DNA of 64,000 nucleotides, taken from NCBI GenBank assembly GCA_002928515.1, contig PERI01000003.1:434001-498000 (forward strand). The letters run 5' to 3'. Source of the stretch: Hyphomicrobium sp. (GTDB taxonomy: Bacteria; Pseudomonadota; Alphaproteobacteria; Rhizobiales; Hyphomicrobiaceae). Made by a program: the position numbers and the translations under genes. The notes under the pieces were generated by a model that saw nothing but the letters and a program-made list of their open reading frames with translations, was not told where the DNA came from and did no database searches. Below are positions 54,128 through 61,388 of the stretch, in pieces. How positions within the stretch are numbered: position 1 is the first letter of the stretch; each line of letters starts with the position of its first letter.

Positions 54128-56490
54128 TCATGTTGCATTATTTTGAGAATGAAGCGCGCACTGCTCGGCCATCTGCGAGCACCGCTTGGATCGAGAACGT
54201 GAGCCGCCGCGGTGTGCTCGGTGGTATGTTATCAGGCGCAGGATTGGTGCTCGCAATGCATACCTCTCCGGCCAATGCGCTAGAGCCGCTCAAGCCCTAC
54301 CCTACAGGTGCCGATGGTATGCCGCACAAAACGGTTGCCGATCCCAACGTTTTCATCGCGATCGATCCGGATGGCACGCTGACCATCGTCACGCATCGCG
54401 CGGAAATGGGCACTGGCATTCGCACAAGTCTGCCCATGGTGATCGCTGATGAAATGGGTGCTGACTGGGCGCGCGTTAAACTCGTGCAAGCTCCAGGCGA
54501 CGAACCGAAATACGGTAATCAAGACACTGACGGTTCGCGCTCCATGCGCCATTTCATTCAGCCGATGCGTCAGTGCGGCGCTGCCATGCGCCATATGCTG
54601 GAAGCTGCTGCTGCCACGACGTGGGGTGTTGATGCAAAGCTGTGCCGCGCTGGTGGACATAAAGTCGTTCTGCTCGACAAAGCTGGCAAGGAAACTGGCA
54701 AATCGCTCGGCTTTGGCGAACTCGCATTGGCGGCGATGAAACAGCCCGTACCTGCGCAAGACAAACTTCTCTACAAGACGCCGAGCGAGTTCACACTGAT
54801 CGGCAAAGGCACAACGCCGATTGTCGATTTGCATGACATTACGACGGGTAAAGCACAGTATGGCTCGGACGTGCGACTGCCGGGCATGAAATACGCTGTC
54901 ATGGCACGACCTGCTGTTCTCGGCGGGAAAGTCAAAAAATTCGACAGTGCAAAGGCTTTGAAAATTCCAGGCGTTGAATCCGTGCACGAAATCGAGGGCG
55001 TATTCAAAAACCCGCGCGGTTTTGGAATTCTCGGCGGCATCGCCGTCGTCGCGACTTCAACTTATGCCGCCATGCGCGGTCGCGACGCGCTTGAGATTGA
55101 ATGGGAGGATGGCCCAAACGCCAGCTATGAGTCTGTTGCTTACGATAAAGAGATGACGGAGACGGCATCAAAGCCCGGCAAAGTCATTCGTAATCAGGGT
55201 GATCCTGACGCGGCTTTTGCCAATGCCAAACAGGTGTTTTCAGCCGACTATCATGCGCAGCATTTGGTCCCGGCCGCCCTGGAGCCGTTGGTTTCTGTGG
55301 CGCGTATCGCCGATGGCAAACTTGACGTATGGGCGCCGATACAAAGCCCATACGGTGCACGCAAAGATCTCGCCGAAGCTTTGAAGATGCCGATCGAGAA
55401 CGTCACAGTGAATGTGACGCTGCTTGGCGGTGGCTTCGGTCGCAAATCGAAGTGGGACTTCATGGTCGAGGCCGCGCTCGTGTCGCAAAAAATCGGCGGT
55501 GCGCCGGTGATGTTGCAGTGGACGCGCGAAGACGACATGCGTCACTGCTTCTATCATACGGTTTCTGTCGAGAGGATCGAGGCGGCGATCGATGACAAGG
55601 GCAAGGTGACAGGCTGGCGTCATCGAACGGTTGCGCCGTCGATTATTTCGACCTTCAAAGAAGACGATGGATATTCGTTCCCCATCGAATACGGAATGGG
55701 TTTCGTTAATACACCGTTTGAAATTCCCAACGTGCGTTGCGAAAATGGGAAAGCGATGGCGCATACGCGGATCGGCTGGTATCGCTCCGTATCGACCATT
55801 CCCCATACATTTGCCGTTCAGTCGGCGGTGACGGAGATTGCCGATCAGCTTGGGCGCGATCCGAAAGACTTTTTACTTGAGTTGATCGGAAGCGACCGCA
55901 AGCTCGATCCCAAAGCTCTCGGTTTCCCCGAAGACTTCTGGAACTATGGCGATCCCTACGAAGCGTTCCCAATCGATACGGCTCGCTTGAAACACGTCAT
56001 CAGACTGGCGGCTGAAAAAGCCGGATGGGGCAAGAAGCTTCCTGCGCGTCAGGGTTTGGGCATTGCTGCGCATTGTGCGTGGTCAAGTTATGTTGCCACC
56101 GTGGTTCACGTCAGCATCGACGAAGATGGTACTTTCCGCGTACCAGAAGTGACGACCGCTATCGACTGCGGGCTCTACGTCAACCCAGAACGTATTCGAT
56201 CGCAGTTGGAAGGTGCCGCTGTGATGGGCATGTCCAACACTGTCTATAGTGGCATTACGTTCAAGGGCGGGGCGGTGGAGCAATCGAACTTCACCGATTT
56301 TGCCATTGCGCGGATGAGCAATTATCCAAAGAAGGTCAATGTGCATATCGTCGATGCACCAAACGGTACGCATTCTGGTGGGGTCGGAGAACCCGCCGTT
56401 GCACCGTTCAGTGCCGCGCTTTGCAACGCGGTCTATGCAGCCTCGAAAAAACGTTTCAGGAGCATGCCGACTGGCGACACTGTTGCGTGA
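54124..56490 (+). CDS. Molybdopterin-binding large subunit, Tat-exported (IorB-like)
   Basis: A twin-arginine signal (NVSRRGVLGGMLSGAGLVLA, residues about 25-44) directs folded export. The molybdenum hydroxylase domains follow: VTHRAEMGTGIRTSLPMVIA, KAQYGSDVRLPGMKYAV, VTLLGGGFGRKSKWDF (loop near the cofactor), QWTREDDMRHCFYHTV and the catalytic glutamate region GGVGEPAVAPFSAALCNAVY. The two-gene form without an FAD subunit is typical of periplasmic enzymes that pass electrons to a cytochrome. The substrate, an aldehyde or N-heterocycle, is unknown. The last 190 bp reappear, damaged, at 57765. Confidence 0.9.
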   Translation: MIMLHYFENEARTARPSASTAWIENVSRRGVLGGMLSGAGLVLAMHTSPANALEPLKPYPTGADGMPHKTVADPNVFIAIDPDGTLTIVTHRAEMGTGIRTSLPMVIADEMGADWARVKLVQAPGDEPKYGNQDTDGSRSMRHFIQPMRQCGAAMRHMLEAAAATTWGVDAKLCRAGGHKVVLLDKAGKETGKSLGFGELALAAMKQPVPAQDKLLYKTPSEFTLIGKGTTPIVDLHDITTGKAQYGSDVRLPGMKYAVMARPAVLGGKVKKFDSAKALKIPGVESVHEIEGVFKNPRGFGILGGIAVVATSTYAAMRGRDALEIEWEDGPNASYESVAYDKEMTETASKPGKVIRNQGDPDAAFANAKQVFSADYHAQHLVPAALEPLVSVARIADGKLDVWAPIQSPYGARKDLAEALKMPIENVTVNVTLLGGGFGRKSKWDFMVEAALVSQKIGGAPVMLQWTREDDMRHCFYHTVSVERIEAAIDDKGKVTGWRHRTVAPSIISTFKEDDGYSFPIEYGMGFVNTPFEIPNVRCENGKAMAHTRIGWYRSVSTIPHTFAVQSAVTEIADQLGRDPKDFLLELIGSDRKLDPKALGFPEDFWNYGDPYEAFPIDTARLKHVIRLAAEKAGWGKKLPARQGLGIAAHCAWSSYVATVVHVSIDEDGTFRVPEVTTAIDCGLYVNPERIRSQLEGAAVMGMSNTVYSGITFKGGAVEQSNFTDFAIARMSNYPKKVNVHIVDAPNGTHSGGVGEPAVAPFSAALCNAVYAASKKRFRSMPTGDTVA

Positions 56491-56535
56491 CGTTTGCTCG
56501 ATAGCGCCGATGGGCAAAATTGCTCATCGGCGTTA
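56296..56535 (+). repeat. Copy 1 of a diverged direct repeat (3' end of the large-subunit gene plus hairpin)
   Basis: This stretch, from GATTTTGCCATTGCGCG to the hairpin after the stop, recurs at 57765-57999 at high but imperfect identity. This copy is intact and in frame with the molybdenum hydroxylase gene. The two copies bracket the GT2 gene and an AT-rich stretch. Confidence 0.85.
56505..56532 (+). terminator. Hairpin after the molybdenum hydroxylase gene
   Basis: A near-perfect 12-bp stem (CGCCGATGGGCA against TGCTCATCGGCG) with an AAAT loop lies 15 bp after the stop codon. The T-tail is weak (TTAAAG). It may terminate the operon and perhaps also the convergent GT2 transcript. Confidence 0.6.
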
Positions 56536-56553
56536 AAGACATGAGCGAAGTTG

Positions 56554-57525
56554 CTACTTAGGTAGAAAACTGAAGCTTTTTCTAATTGAGCGGTTCCACT
56601 TTTGCAGCAAATTGAGATTCTTTTTCTTCTTGCGGACGAAACGATCAAGTTGCTCGCCACCACCATTGTGACGGATAGCATCGATCACATCGACAAGTAG
56701 CTCAGGAGCATCTTCTTTGCGACCAGCGCGGCCACTTTTTTGAGAACTCGAGTATATTTCTGAAGTCATCCAGCAATTGGCATTATGCAACCCGCGATAA
56801 ACGAGCGGCGACGTAACGAAGATTGTACCACCGAGCCGGTGCAAACCTTGAGCTAGGTAGGCGTCAGTAGAGTTTCTGCATGAAAGCTGTCGATATGGAC
56901 GGGCTAGGTTTACTGCCGCTCTGCGAAACATGATGGCGGAAGATGTCGTCCAATTCCAACCTTCCACACCCGCCGGAATATAGTATTGCGAGACTGAAGG
57001 CTGCGCTGGCAGTTCAAAAAATCCATTATTTTTTACAAGAAATCGCTTTTTGAGATGTGTATTCATACCGCTGATCACCGACCCGTTTTTAAAGAGTCGC
57101 TGATCGCATGAAGCCAAAGGACAAAATATCATCTCATGAAGATGAGCTTCCAACATTTTTTCTATGAATACTGGTGCATAACGATCGTCTGGATCTAATA
57201 GACAAACAAACTCTCCGGATGTCGTTTCAAAGCCTTTGAAGAATGTTAGCGTCTGTCCAAGATTTTCTTCAGTGCTAATCAGCCGGATCTTTCTAGAACC
57301 TATTTTATTAATGATCCTCTCTAACTCGATCCGATGCTCTGCGTTAGAACAATCATCGACAACCACGCACTCCCAATTCTGATGGGTTTGGGACAGGACA
57401 GAAAGTAGTGCGTCTTGAATATGATCTGAATAATTAAAATGCGTGACAATAATTGAAACAAGAGGATCGTGTAGCTTTGCGCAATCGAAATCGCATATAT
57501 TATCTTGATTAGGCTTTTCGGTCAT
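56554..57525 (-). CDS. Glycosyltransferase family 2, AT-rich
   Basis: GT-A motifs are clear: VSIIVTHFNYSDHIQDALLS, CVVVDDCSNAEHRIELE and the metal-binding FVCLLDPDDRYAPVFIE near residue 110, followed by an acceptor-side region (VEGWNWTTSSAIMFRRAAV). The gene has much higher AT content and different codon use from its neighbours, and it lies between two diverged copies of the end of the adjacent gene. Horizontal acquisition is likely. It is probably a surface-polysaccharide enzyme, but no polymer gene is adjacent. Confidence 0.85.
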   Translation of the reverse strand: MTEKPNQDNICDFDCAKLHDPLVSIIVTHFNYSDHIQDALLSVLSQTHQNWECVVVDDCSNAEHRIELERIINKIGSRKIRLISTEENLGQTLTFFKGFETTSGEFVCLLDPDDRYAPVFIEKMLEAHLHEMIFCPLASCDQRLFKNGSVISGMNTHLKKRFLVKNNGFFELPAQPSVSQYYIPAGVEGWNWTTSSAIMFRRAAVNLARPYRQLSCRNSTDAYLAQGLHRLGGTIFVTSPLVYRGLHNANCWMTSEIYSSSQKSGRAGRKEDAPELLVDVIDAIRHNGGGEQLDRFVRKKKKNLNLLQKWNRSIRKSFSFLPK

Positions 57526-57764
57526 GCATATGGCCTACGTACTTAAGCTATACTCGCCGTGTCATTTGATGAGTAGTGATTCTATCACGTAGCTATACTT
57601 TGATGTTAGCAAACAGCAAGACTAACGAAGAAACAACTCTGCTGCTGCCATTCCTAAAATTGTCGGTGTCTAAAATGCATGATCCCAGCGCGCGACATTT
57701 CTTGAGCAGCAGAGTTGTTGTATTCCTATAGACCATTTATTTCTTTACGCCGTTTAGTAACTGA
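57526..57764. other. AT-rich intergenic stretch with a long inverted repeat
   Basis: No gene is visible. It should contain the promoter of the leftward GT2 gene. Its most striking content is a 15-bp perfect inverted repeat (arms 57632-57646 and 57705-57719), listed separately. Confidence 0.4.
57632..57719. repeat. 15-bp perfect inverted repeat, 58-nt spacer
   Basis: The arms are AACAACTCTGCTGCT and its exact reverse complement, enclosing 58 bp without an open frame. An 88-bp unit with such ends resembles a miniature inverted-repeat element or the footprint of a mobile element, though no target duplication is evident. Confidence 0.55.
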
Positions 57765-57953
57765 GATTTTGCCATTGCGCGAATGAGCAATTATTTAAGG
57801 AAGGTCAATTTTCATATCGTCGATGCACCCCACGCATGTAGGTGGGGTCGGAGAACCAGCCGTCGCACCATTCAGCGCCACACTCTGCAACGCCGTCTAT
57901 GCAGACTCGAAAAAGCGTTTCAGGAAAATGCCAACTGGCGACACTGTTGCGTG
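57765..57953 (+). pseudogene. 3' remnant of a second molybdenum hydroxylase large-subunit gene
   Basis: The sequence matches the last 190 bp of the large-subunit gene (56296-56490), including MSNYLRKVNFHIVDAPH and, after a frameshift, the coding of VGEPAVAPFSA and the stop followed by the same hairpin. About five bases are missing near 57830, which breaks the frame, and the upstream part is absent. It is non-functional. It is either the displaced end of the original gene or the leftover of a tandem paralogue. Confidence 0.85.
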
Positions 57954-57968
57954 ATGTTCGCTCGATAG

Positions 57969-57996
57969 CGCCGATGGGCAACATTGCTCATCGGCG
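57969..57996 (+). terminator. Second copy of the molybdenum hydroxylase hairpin
   Basis: Same stem as at 56505-56532 (CGCCGATGGGCA and TGCTCATCGGCG), loop ACAT, followed by TTGTTTCG. It is part of the duplicated segment. Confidence 0.6.
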
Positions 57997-58133
57997 TTGT
58001 TTCGCGATGGTGGCAAAGCCCATCGTTTTTGATGATGCGGAATTTTGGATTTGCGGCTGATAGGCCGGTTGAGTGCGGTGTCTTGGCTGAGATGTTTAGC
58101 GATACGTCGCTGAAATCAAGGACTAGAGGTTAT

Positions 58134-58186
58134 TGGTCGGAGCGAGAGGATTTGAACCTCCGACCCCCAGTCCCCCAGACTGGTGC
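58134..58186 (-). tRNA. Truncated tRNA-Pro (GGG), 3' part only; likely attachment-site remnant
   Basis: On the minus strand this has the anticodon arm CCAGT-CTGGGGG-ACTGG (anticodon GGG), variable loop, T arm with GGTTCAAATCC, the 3' acceptor strand CGCTCCG, discriminator A and CCA. The D arm and 5' acceptor strand are missing; the sequence to the right is unrelated. A displaced tRNA 3' part next to a tyrosine integrase is the usual trace of site-specific integration. Confidence 0.8.
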
Positions 58187-58365
58187 AAGGCGTTTTCGGC
58201 GTGCAACGCTGCCGAACAAAGAAGCGCCATTTTATCAGTTATAATAGGTTGTTATGCGGATTTGCCAGCACATGGCTGAACTTCCAACCGCGCTCATTCT
58301 GCTTCCCATGTGCTTCCCAAATTAACTCTCAGTCTTTGGCGTTATCATCAGACCACTGGCTTCCC

Positions 58366-59556
58366 ATGACCCAAGCTCCCTTCAGCGATCTCTTCCTGCG
58401 CAAGGTGAAGGCACCGGCCTCAGGCCGGGTCGAATTCTACGATGGGCGCACGCCAGGATTTGGTGTGCGCGTCAGTGCGCGGGGCACCAAGACATTCTTC
58501 CTTCTCGGCCGGCATCGCAGCGGCTTCCGGCGCATTACGCTTGGCCGCTACCCCACCTTGAGCCTGGAGAAGGCCCGCAGGCGGGCGAATGACGCATTGA
58601 ACGCGCTTTCGGATGGCATCGATCCACAGCAGGAAAAGCGTTCTGCGCGCATCAAGCTGGATGATCAGTTCAAGGCCGTCATGGCCGCTTATGTGGAAAC
58701 CTACTGCAAGCGTCACAACCGCCCGAACACCGCGAACGAAACGGAGCGGCTGCTCAATGCGGTGTTCATGCCGAAATGGTCTATGCGAAAGATCAACGAG
58801 ATCGGCAAGGCCGACGTGCTTACGGTTATCGACGCCATCATGGCCGAAGGCAAGCCGAGCGCTGCGCGTCATGCCTTCGCGGCTATCCGGAAATTCTTCA
58901 ACTGGTGTGTCGAGCAGGGGCGTCTTGACCAGAGCCCTTGTCTTGCCCTGAAGCCTCCGGCCAAAGCCAGCAACCGTGATCGCGTCCTGAGCGATCTGGA
59001 ACTGGGCGCGGTCCTGAATGCCGCCAAGAGTGTCGGATGGCCATTCGGCCCAATCGTTCAACTGCTCGCCTGCACAGCGCAACGCCGCGGCGAGGTCGTC
59101 GGCATGCAATGGAACGAGCTTGATCTCGAGGCCCGTCTCTGGACGATCCCTTCAGATCGAACAAAGAACCACCGGACACATATCGTTCCACTGACGGCGT
59201 CCGCCCTTGCCGTCATCAAGAACCTGCCCCGCGTCGGCGACGGTCCCTTCGTGTTTCCGGCGCGCCGATATAGCGACCGTGCCTACTCCGGCTATTCAAA
59301 GGGCAAGCGCGCACTGGACGCGCACGCGGAGCAGCACGACTGGACGCTGCACGATCTGCGCAGGACGGCTGCAACGGGGATGGCCAAGGCAGGTGTCGCA
59401 CCGCACGTCGTCGAGAAAATTCTCAATCATGTTTCCGGTACGTTTGGCGGCGTTGCCGGCGTTTACAACCGCTTCGGTTATCTCGATGAGATGCGAGAGG
59501 CCCTGACTATGTGGGAAGCCCATGTAGACGGTCTCATGAAGAAATCTGCGAAATAA
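58366..59556 (+). CDS. int: Tyrosine-type site-specific integrase, P4-like with DUF4102 N-terminus
   Basis: The N-terminal arm-binding domain is recognisable (FYDGRTPGFGVRVSARGTKT, ITLGRYPTLSLEKARRRAND). The catalytic set is complete: R in AQRRGEVVGMQW (near 239), HxxR in LHDLRRTAATG (near 327), H in ILNHVSG (near 353) and the tyrosine nucleophile in GVYNRFGY (near 365). The ATG at 58366 is chosen because the domain begins just after it; the open frame upstream to 58183 includes antisense tRNA sequence. The stop lies ten bases before a tRNA 3' fragment. It should integrate the element at a tRNA gene. Confidence 0.93.
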   Translation: MTQAPFSDLFLRKVKAPASGRVEFYDGRTPGFGVRVSARGTKTFFLLGRHRSGFRRITLGRYPTLSLEKARRRANDALNALSDGIDPQQEKRSARIKLDDQFKAVMAAYVETYCKRHNRPNTANETERLLNAVFMPKWSMRKINEIGKADVLTVIDAIMAEGKPSAARHAFAAIRKFFNWCVEQGRLDQSPCLALKPPAKASNRDRVLSDLELGAVLNAAKSVGWPFGPIVQLLACTAQRRGEVVGMQWNELDLEARLWTIPSDRTKNHRTHIVPLTASALAVIKNLPRVGDGPFVFPARRYSDRAYSGYSKGKRALDAHAEQHDWTLHDLRRTAATGMAKAGVAPHVVEKILNHVSGTFGGVAGVYNRFGYLDEMREALTMWEAHVDGLMKKSAK

Positions 59557-59565
59557 ATGGGCCAA

Positions 59566-59609
59566 TCGCACTGCAGAGGTCAGGAGTTCGATCCTCCTCG
59601 GCTCCACCA
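59566..59609 (+). tRNA. tRNA-Ala-like 3' half (anticodon CGC), truncated
   Basis: Starting in the anticodon loop (TCGCAC), the sequence continues with the 3' anticodon stem TGCAG, variable loop AGGTC, a perfect T arm (AGGAG-TTCGATC-CTCCT), acceptor strand CGGCTCC, A and CCA. The 5' half is absent, replaced by the integrase end. It is either a second attachment-site scar or the tRNA-matching part of an older attP. Confidence 0.75.
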
Positions 59610-59842
59610 ATTGAATCAGATGCTTAACACGCTCTCCAAAAATCGACGATCTGCCGTTCACGCTGGGTTCACGCAGTGGGACGGCGTAATCCGGTGTTGC
59701 GACGTCACTTTAGCTAGGATCTCCTCAACTGGCGGCGGTGCGTCGGTCCATGAGAAAGGCGCCTGCGAGTAAGCAGGCGCCTTCAGGTTATGGCGCTACA
59801 GCTGCGGTCGCTCGCCCCGAGTCGAGACGAGTCGCAAGCCTA
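59610..59842. other. Non-coding stretch downstream of the integrase and cargo operon
   Basis: I see no gene. The region has a strong bidirectional terminator (59756-59783) that probably ends the leftward cargo operon. Confidence 0.45.
59756..59783. terminator. Terminator hairpin of the cargo operon
   Basis: A perfect 11-bp stem (AAGGCGCCTGC against GCAGGCGCCTT) with a GAGTAA loop. On the minus strand it is followed by TCTCATGG, so the U-tract is poor; it may rely on stem strength. It lies 60 bp beyond the GRDP-like stop. Confidence 0.6.
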
Positions 59843-60349
59843 TTAGATTGGCGGTGTCAGGCGAGGGCGTTCCTCGCCCTGAGGAAACGGGCTACGCCAC
59901 GAACCGCTGCAATCAGAGCAGGAACTCGCAGCTTCTTCGTTGGACCATTCAGTTCTCAACGCCCCGAATTCGTCTCGGGCATTTTCTCCGTACTGACCCT
60001 GCATAATCTCGTTGGTCTCTTCGAACGCTTGCCGCAGTGCGCGAGCGTCGTCGGCCCCGCGAAGCCCGAAGTAAGGGAAGTGGTGCAGGAACTCGCCGAA
60101 TGCTGAGTTGCAATCGTCAGCATACTTGCGCGTGTCGAGAATGTGGTGGTGCCACATCTCGTCGACTGGCTCCGGGATGACGATCGCGCGATCGGGATAC
60201 TTCCAAGCCAGGAAGAGGAACCGCCGGTACCACTTTTCAGTGAGGGCGATCTCGTCATTCGTAAAGTTGGATGCTTTGGCGAGCTTGAACTTGATTGGCT
60301 CAAGGTCGAGCTTGTCGATGCGGCTTTGAACGTCTGAGTCGGCGTGCAT
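59843..60349 (-). CDS. GRDP-like (DUF1399-type) protein
   Basis: The 168-residue protein contains the block EPVDEMWHHHILDTRKYADD (three histidines at 67-69, aspartate 72), C80, LHHFPYFG and a C-terminal CSDC pair. The VDEMWHHHILDT motif is what I know from the glycine-rich-domain-protein-like family, found in plants and scattered bacteria; no reaction is established. The clustered histidines, aspartates and cysteines suggest metal binding. The gene starts seven bases after the cupin stop, with GAGGA in that gap, so the two are translated together and probably act together. Confidence 0.65.
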   Translation of the reverse strand: MHADSDVQSRIDKLDLEPIKFKLAKASNFTNDEIALTEKWYRRFLFLAWKYPDRAIVIPEPVDEMWHHHILDTRKYADDCNSAFGEFLHHFPYFGLRGADDARALRQAFEETNEIMQGQYGENARDEFGALRTEWSNEEAASSCSDCSGSWRSPFPQGEERPRLTPPI

Positions 60350-60356
60350 GGTGTCC

Positions 60357-61277
60357 TCAACTAAGATCGAAGCGGTTGGTTCTTCCCAGCCCAGCTTGGT
60401 ACTCCTGCAAGTACTGCTGGAGTGTGGTCGGTGAGACCTCTTCCGATATCAGGGCACTTAGTACGGCGGCATAGTTTGCTCGGTGCTCATCAGCGTCGAC
60501 GGCGCTCTCGATCTGGTGAAAGGGAATGTCCTTTCGGGCCGTTGGTCGAGATTCCAGCCGCTTCATAATCCAGCCAAGAAAATCCAGGCCAGTGGGATAC
60601 TGCGCGGCGCACGTCAAATGCAGCGATACGTCTTCAAGGGCTTCTGCTGCGTGCCAGTAGCCTCTCGGAACATATAGCATATCGCCTGCCTGCAGCACAA
60701 TTTCCCGAATCTGCGCCGAGGGCGGATCGCGTTTCTGATCCGGCGGAACGGCAATAGGCGCCGCTTCGGTCATTCCGAAGAGCCGCCACCGCTTCTTACC
60801 CGCGATCTGCATGACGAAAACATCGTGCCCGTCCCAATGCGTCGCAAACCCGCGCGACTCTGCAAGAGCCGCGTGCAGGTTGATTTGCACGCGGGCCGTG
60901 AGTTGGGGTTCAAGTTCAGCAGCAAACCGGGCCAGTGGCTCCCACGTTTCCTGGAGGCTGGTGATGTGCAGCATGGCACCTTGCTTCATCTCGGATGCGA
61001 CAACATCGGAGCGGTGGGTCGTGTAAACATTGCCTCGGCGATCAGAACCAAGAGTGATGTAGCCTGCGGGAGGGACGACTTTTCCGCGACGAACGAGGCG
61101 CAGGCGAGGAAAGTCAAATCGCTGGGTTGAGAGAATAGTTTGAAGGGCAGTCCAGCTGAACAGTTCCGCATAACGGCTCTCGTCAGCAGTGACCAATAGG
61201 CAGTCCTTGCCCCAAAAATCGTTGGTGAACTGCGTTAAAGGTGTATTGCCGAGCAAGCGTTTCACCGCGGTTTGCAT
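60357..61277 (-). CDS. JmjC/cupin-type 2-oxoglutarate oxygenase (RoxA/YcfD-like)
   Basis: A double-stranded beta-helix oxygenase with the iron triad visible as HWDGHDVFVMQIAGKKRW (H147 and D149) and DMLYVPRGYWHAAEA (H209). The N-terminal part (PLTQFTNDFWGKDCLLV, VPPAGYITLG) matches cupin_4/JmjC proteins such as ribosomal oxygenases, which hydroxylate protein side chains. About 306 residues is slightly shorter than YcfD. The ATG at 61277 is preferred; a TTG at 61301 also exists. It is co-transcribed with the GRDP-like gene inside a mobile element, so its target may be a peptide or protein carried by the element; that is an inference. Confidence 0.85.
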   Translation of the reverse strand: MQTAVKRLLGNTPLTQFTNDFWGKDCLLVTADESRYAELFSWTALQTILSTQRFDFPRLRLVRRGKVVPPAGYITLGSDRRGNVYTTHRSDVVASEMKQGAMLHITSLQETWEPLARFAAELEPQLTARVQINLHAALAESRGFATHWDGHDVFVMQIAGKKRWRLFGMTEAAPIAVPPDQKRDPPSAQIREIVLQAGDMLYVPRGYWHAAEALEDVSLHLTCAAQYPTGLDFLGWIMKRLESRPTARKDIPFHQIESAVDADEHRANYAAVLSALISEEVSPTTLQQYLQEYQAGLGRTNRFDLS

Positions 61278-61291
61278 TGCGGCACCTGTGG

Positions 61292-61384
61292 TTAGAGACA
61301 AATGTGGATGGTAACGTATCCCAAGTATGTAACTTTGTGTTGAGGTCCACAGTCAATCGCGAGTCTGGTCGTTCCTGCGAACAT
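61292..61384 (-). CDS. Possible 30-residue peptide between relaxase and oxygenase genes
   Basis: An ATG at 61384 starts two bases after the relaxase stop, with GGGAG and AAGGA in the overlapping end, and runs 30 codons to a TAA 14 bp before the oxygenase start. The product begins MFAGTTRLAIDCGPQHKV and contains two cysteines, two histidines and two tyrosines. Tight packing supports translation. It could be a substrate peptide, a leader for coupling, or nothing. Confidence 0.25.
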   Translation of the reverse strand: MFAGTTRLAIDCGPQHKVTYLGYVTIHICL

Positions 61385-61388
61385 ATCC

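Larger units (their letters stand above)
57765..57999 (+). repeat. Copy 2 of the diverged direct repeat
   Basis: It corresponds to 56296-56535, with scattered substitutions and one deletion of about five bases. Copy spacing is 1469 bp. Together the copies bracket the AT-rich GT2 gene and the inverted-repeat element. Confidence 0.85.

Noticed and set aside
58183-58365. N-terminal extension of the integrase
   Set aside because: It starts in antisense tRNA-Pro sequence and is not integrase-like; the conserved domain begins after the ATG at 58366.
59296-59661. Leftward frame containing PRRIELLTSAVR
   Set aside because: This is a well-known spurious translation of an antisense tRNA 3' half; it overlaps the integrase.
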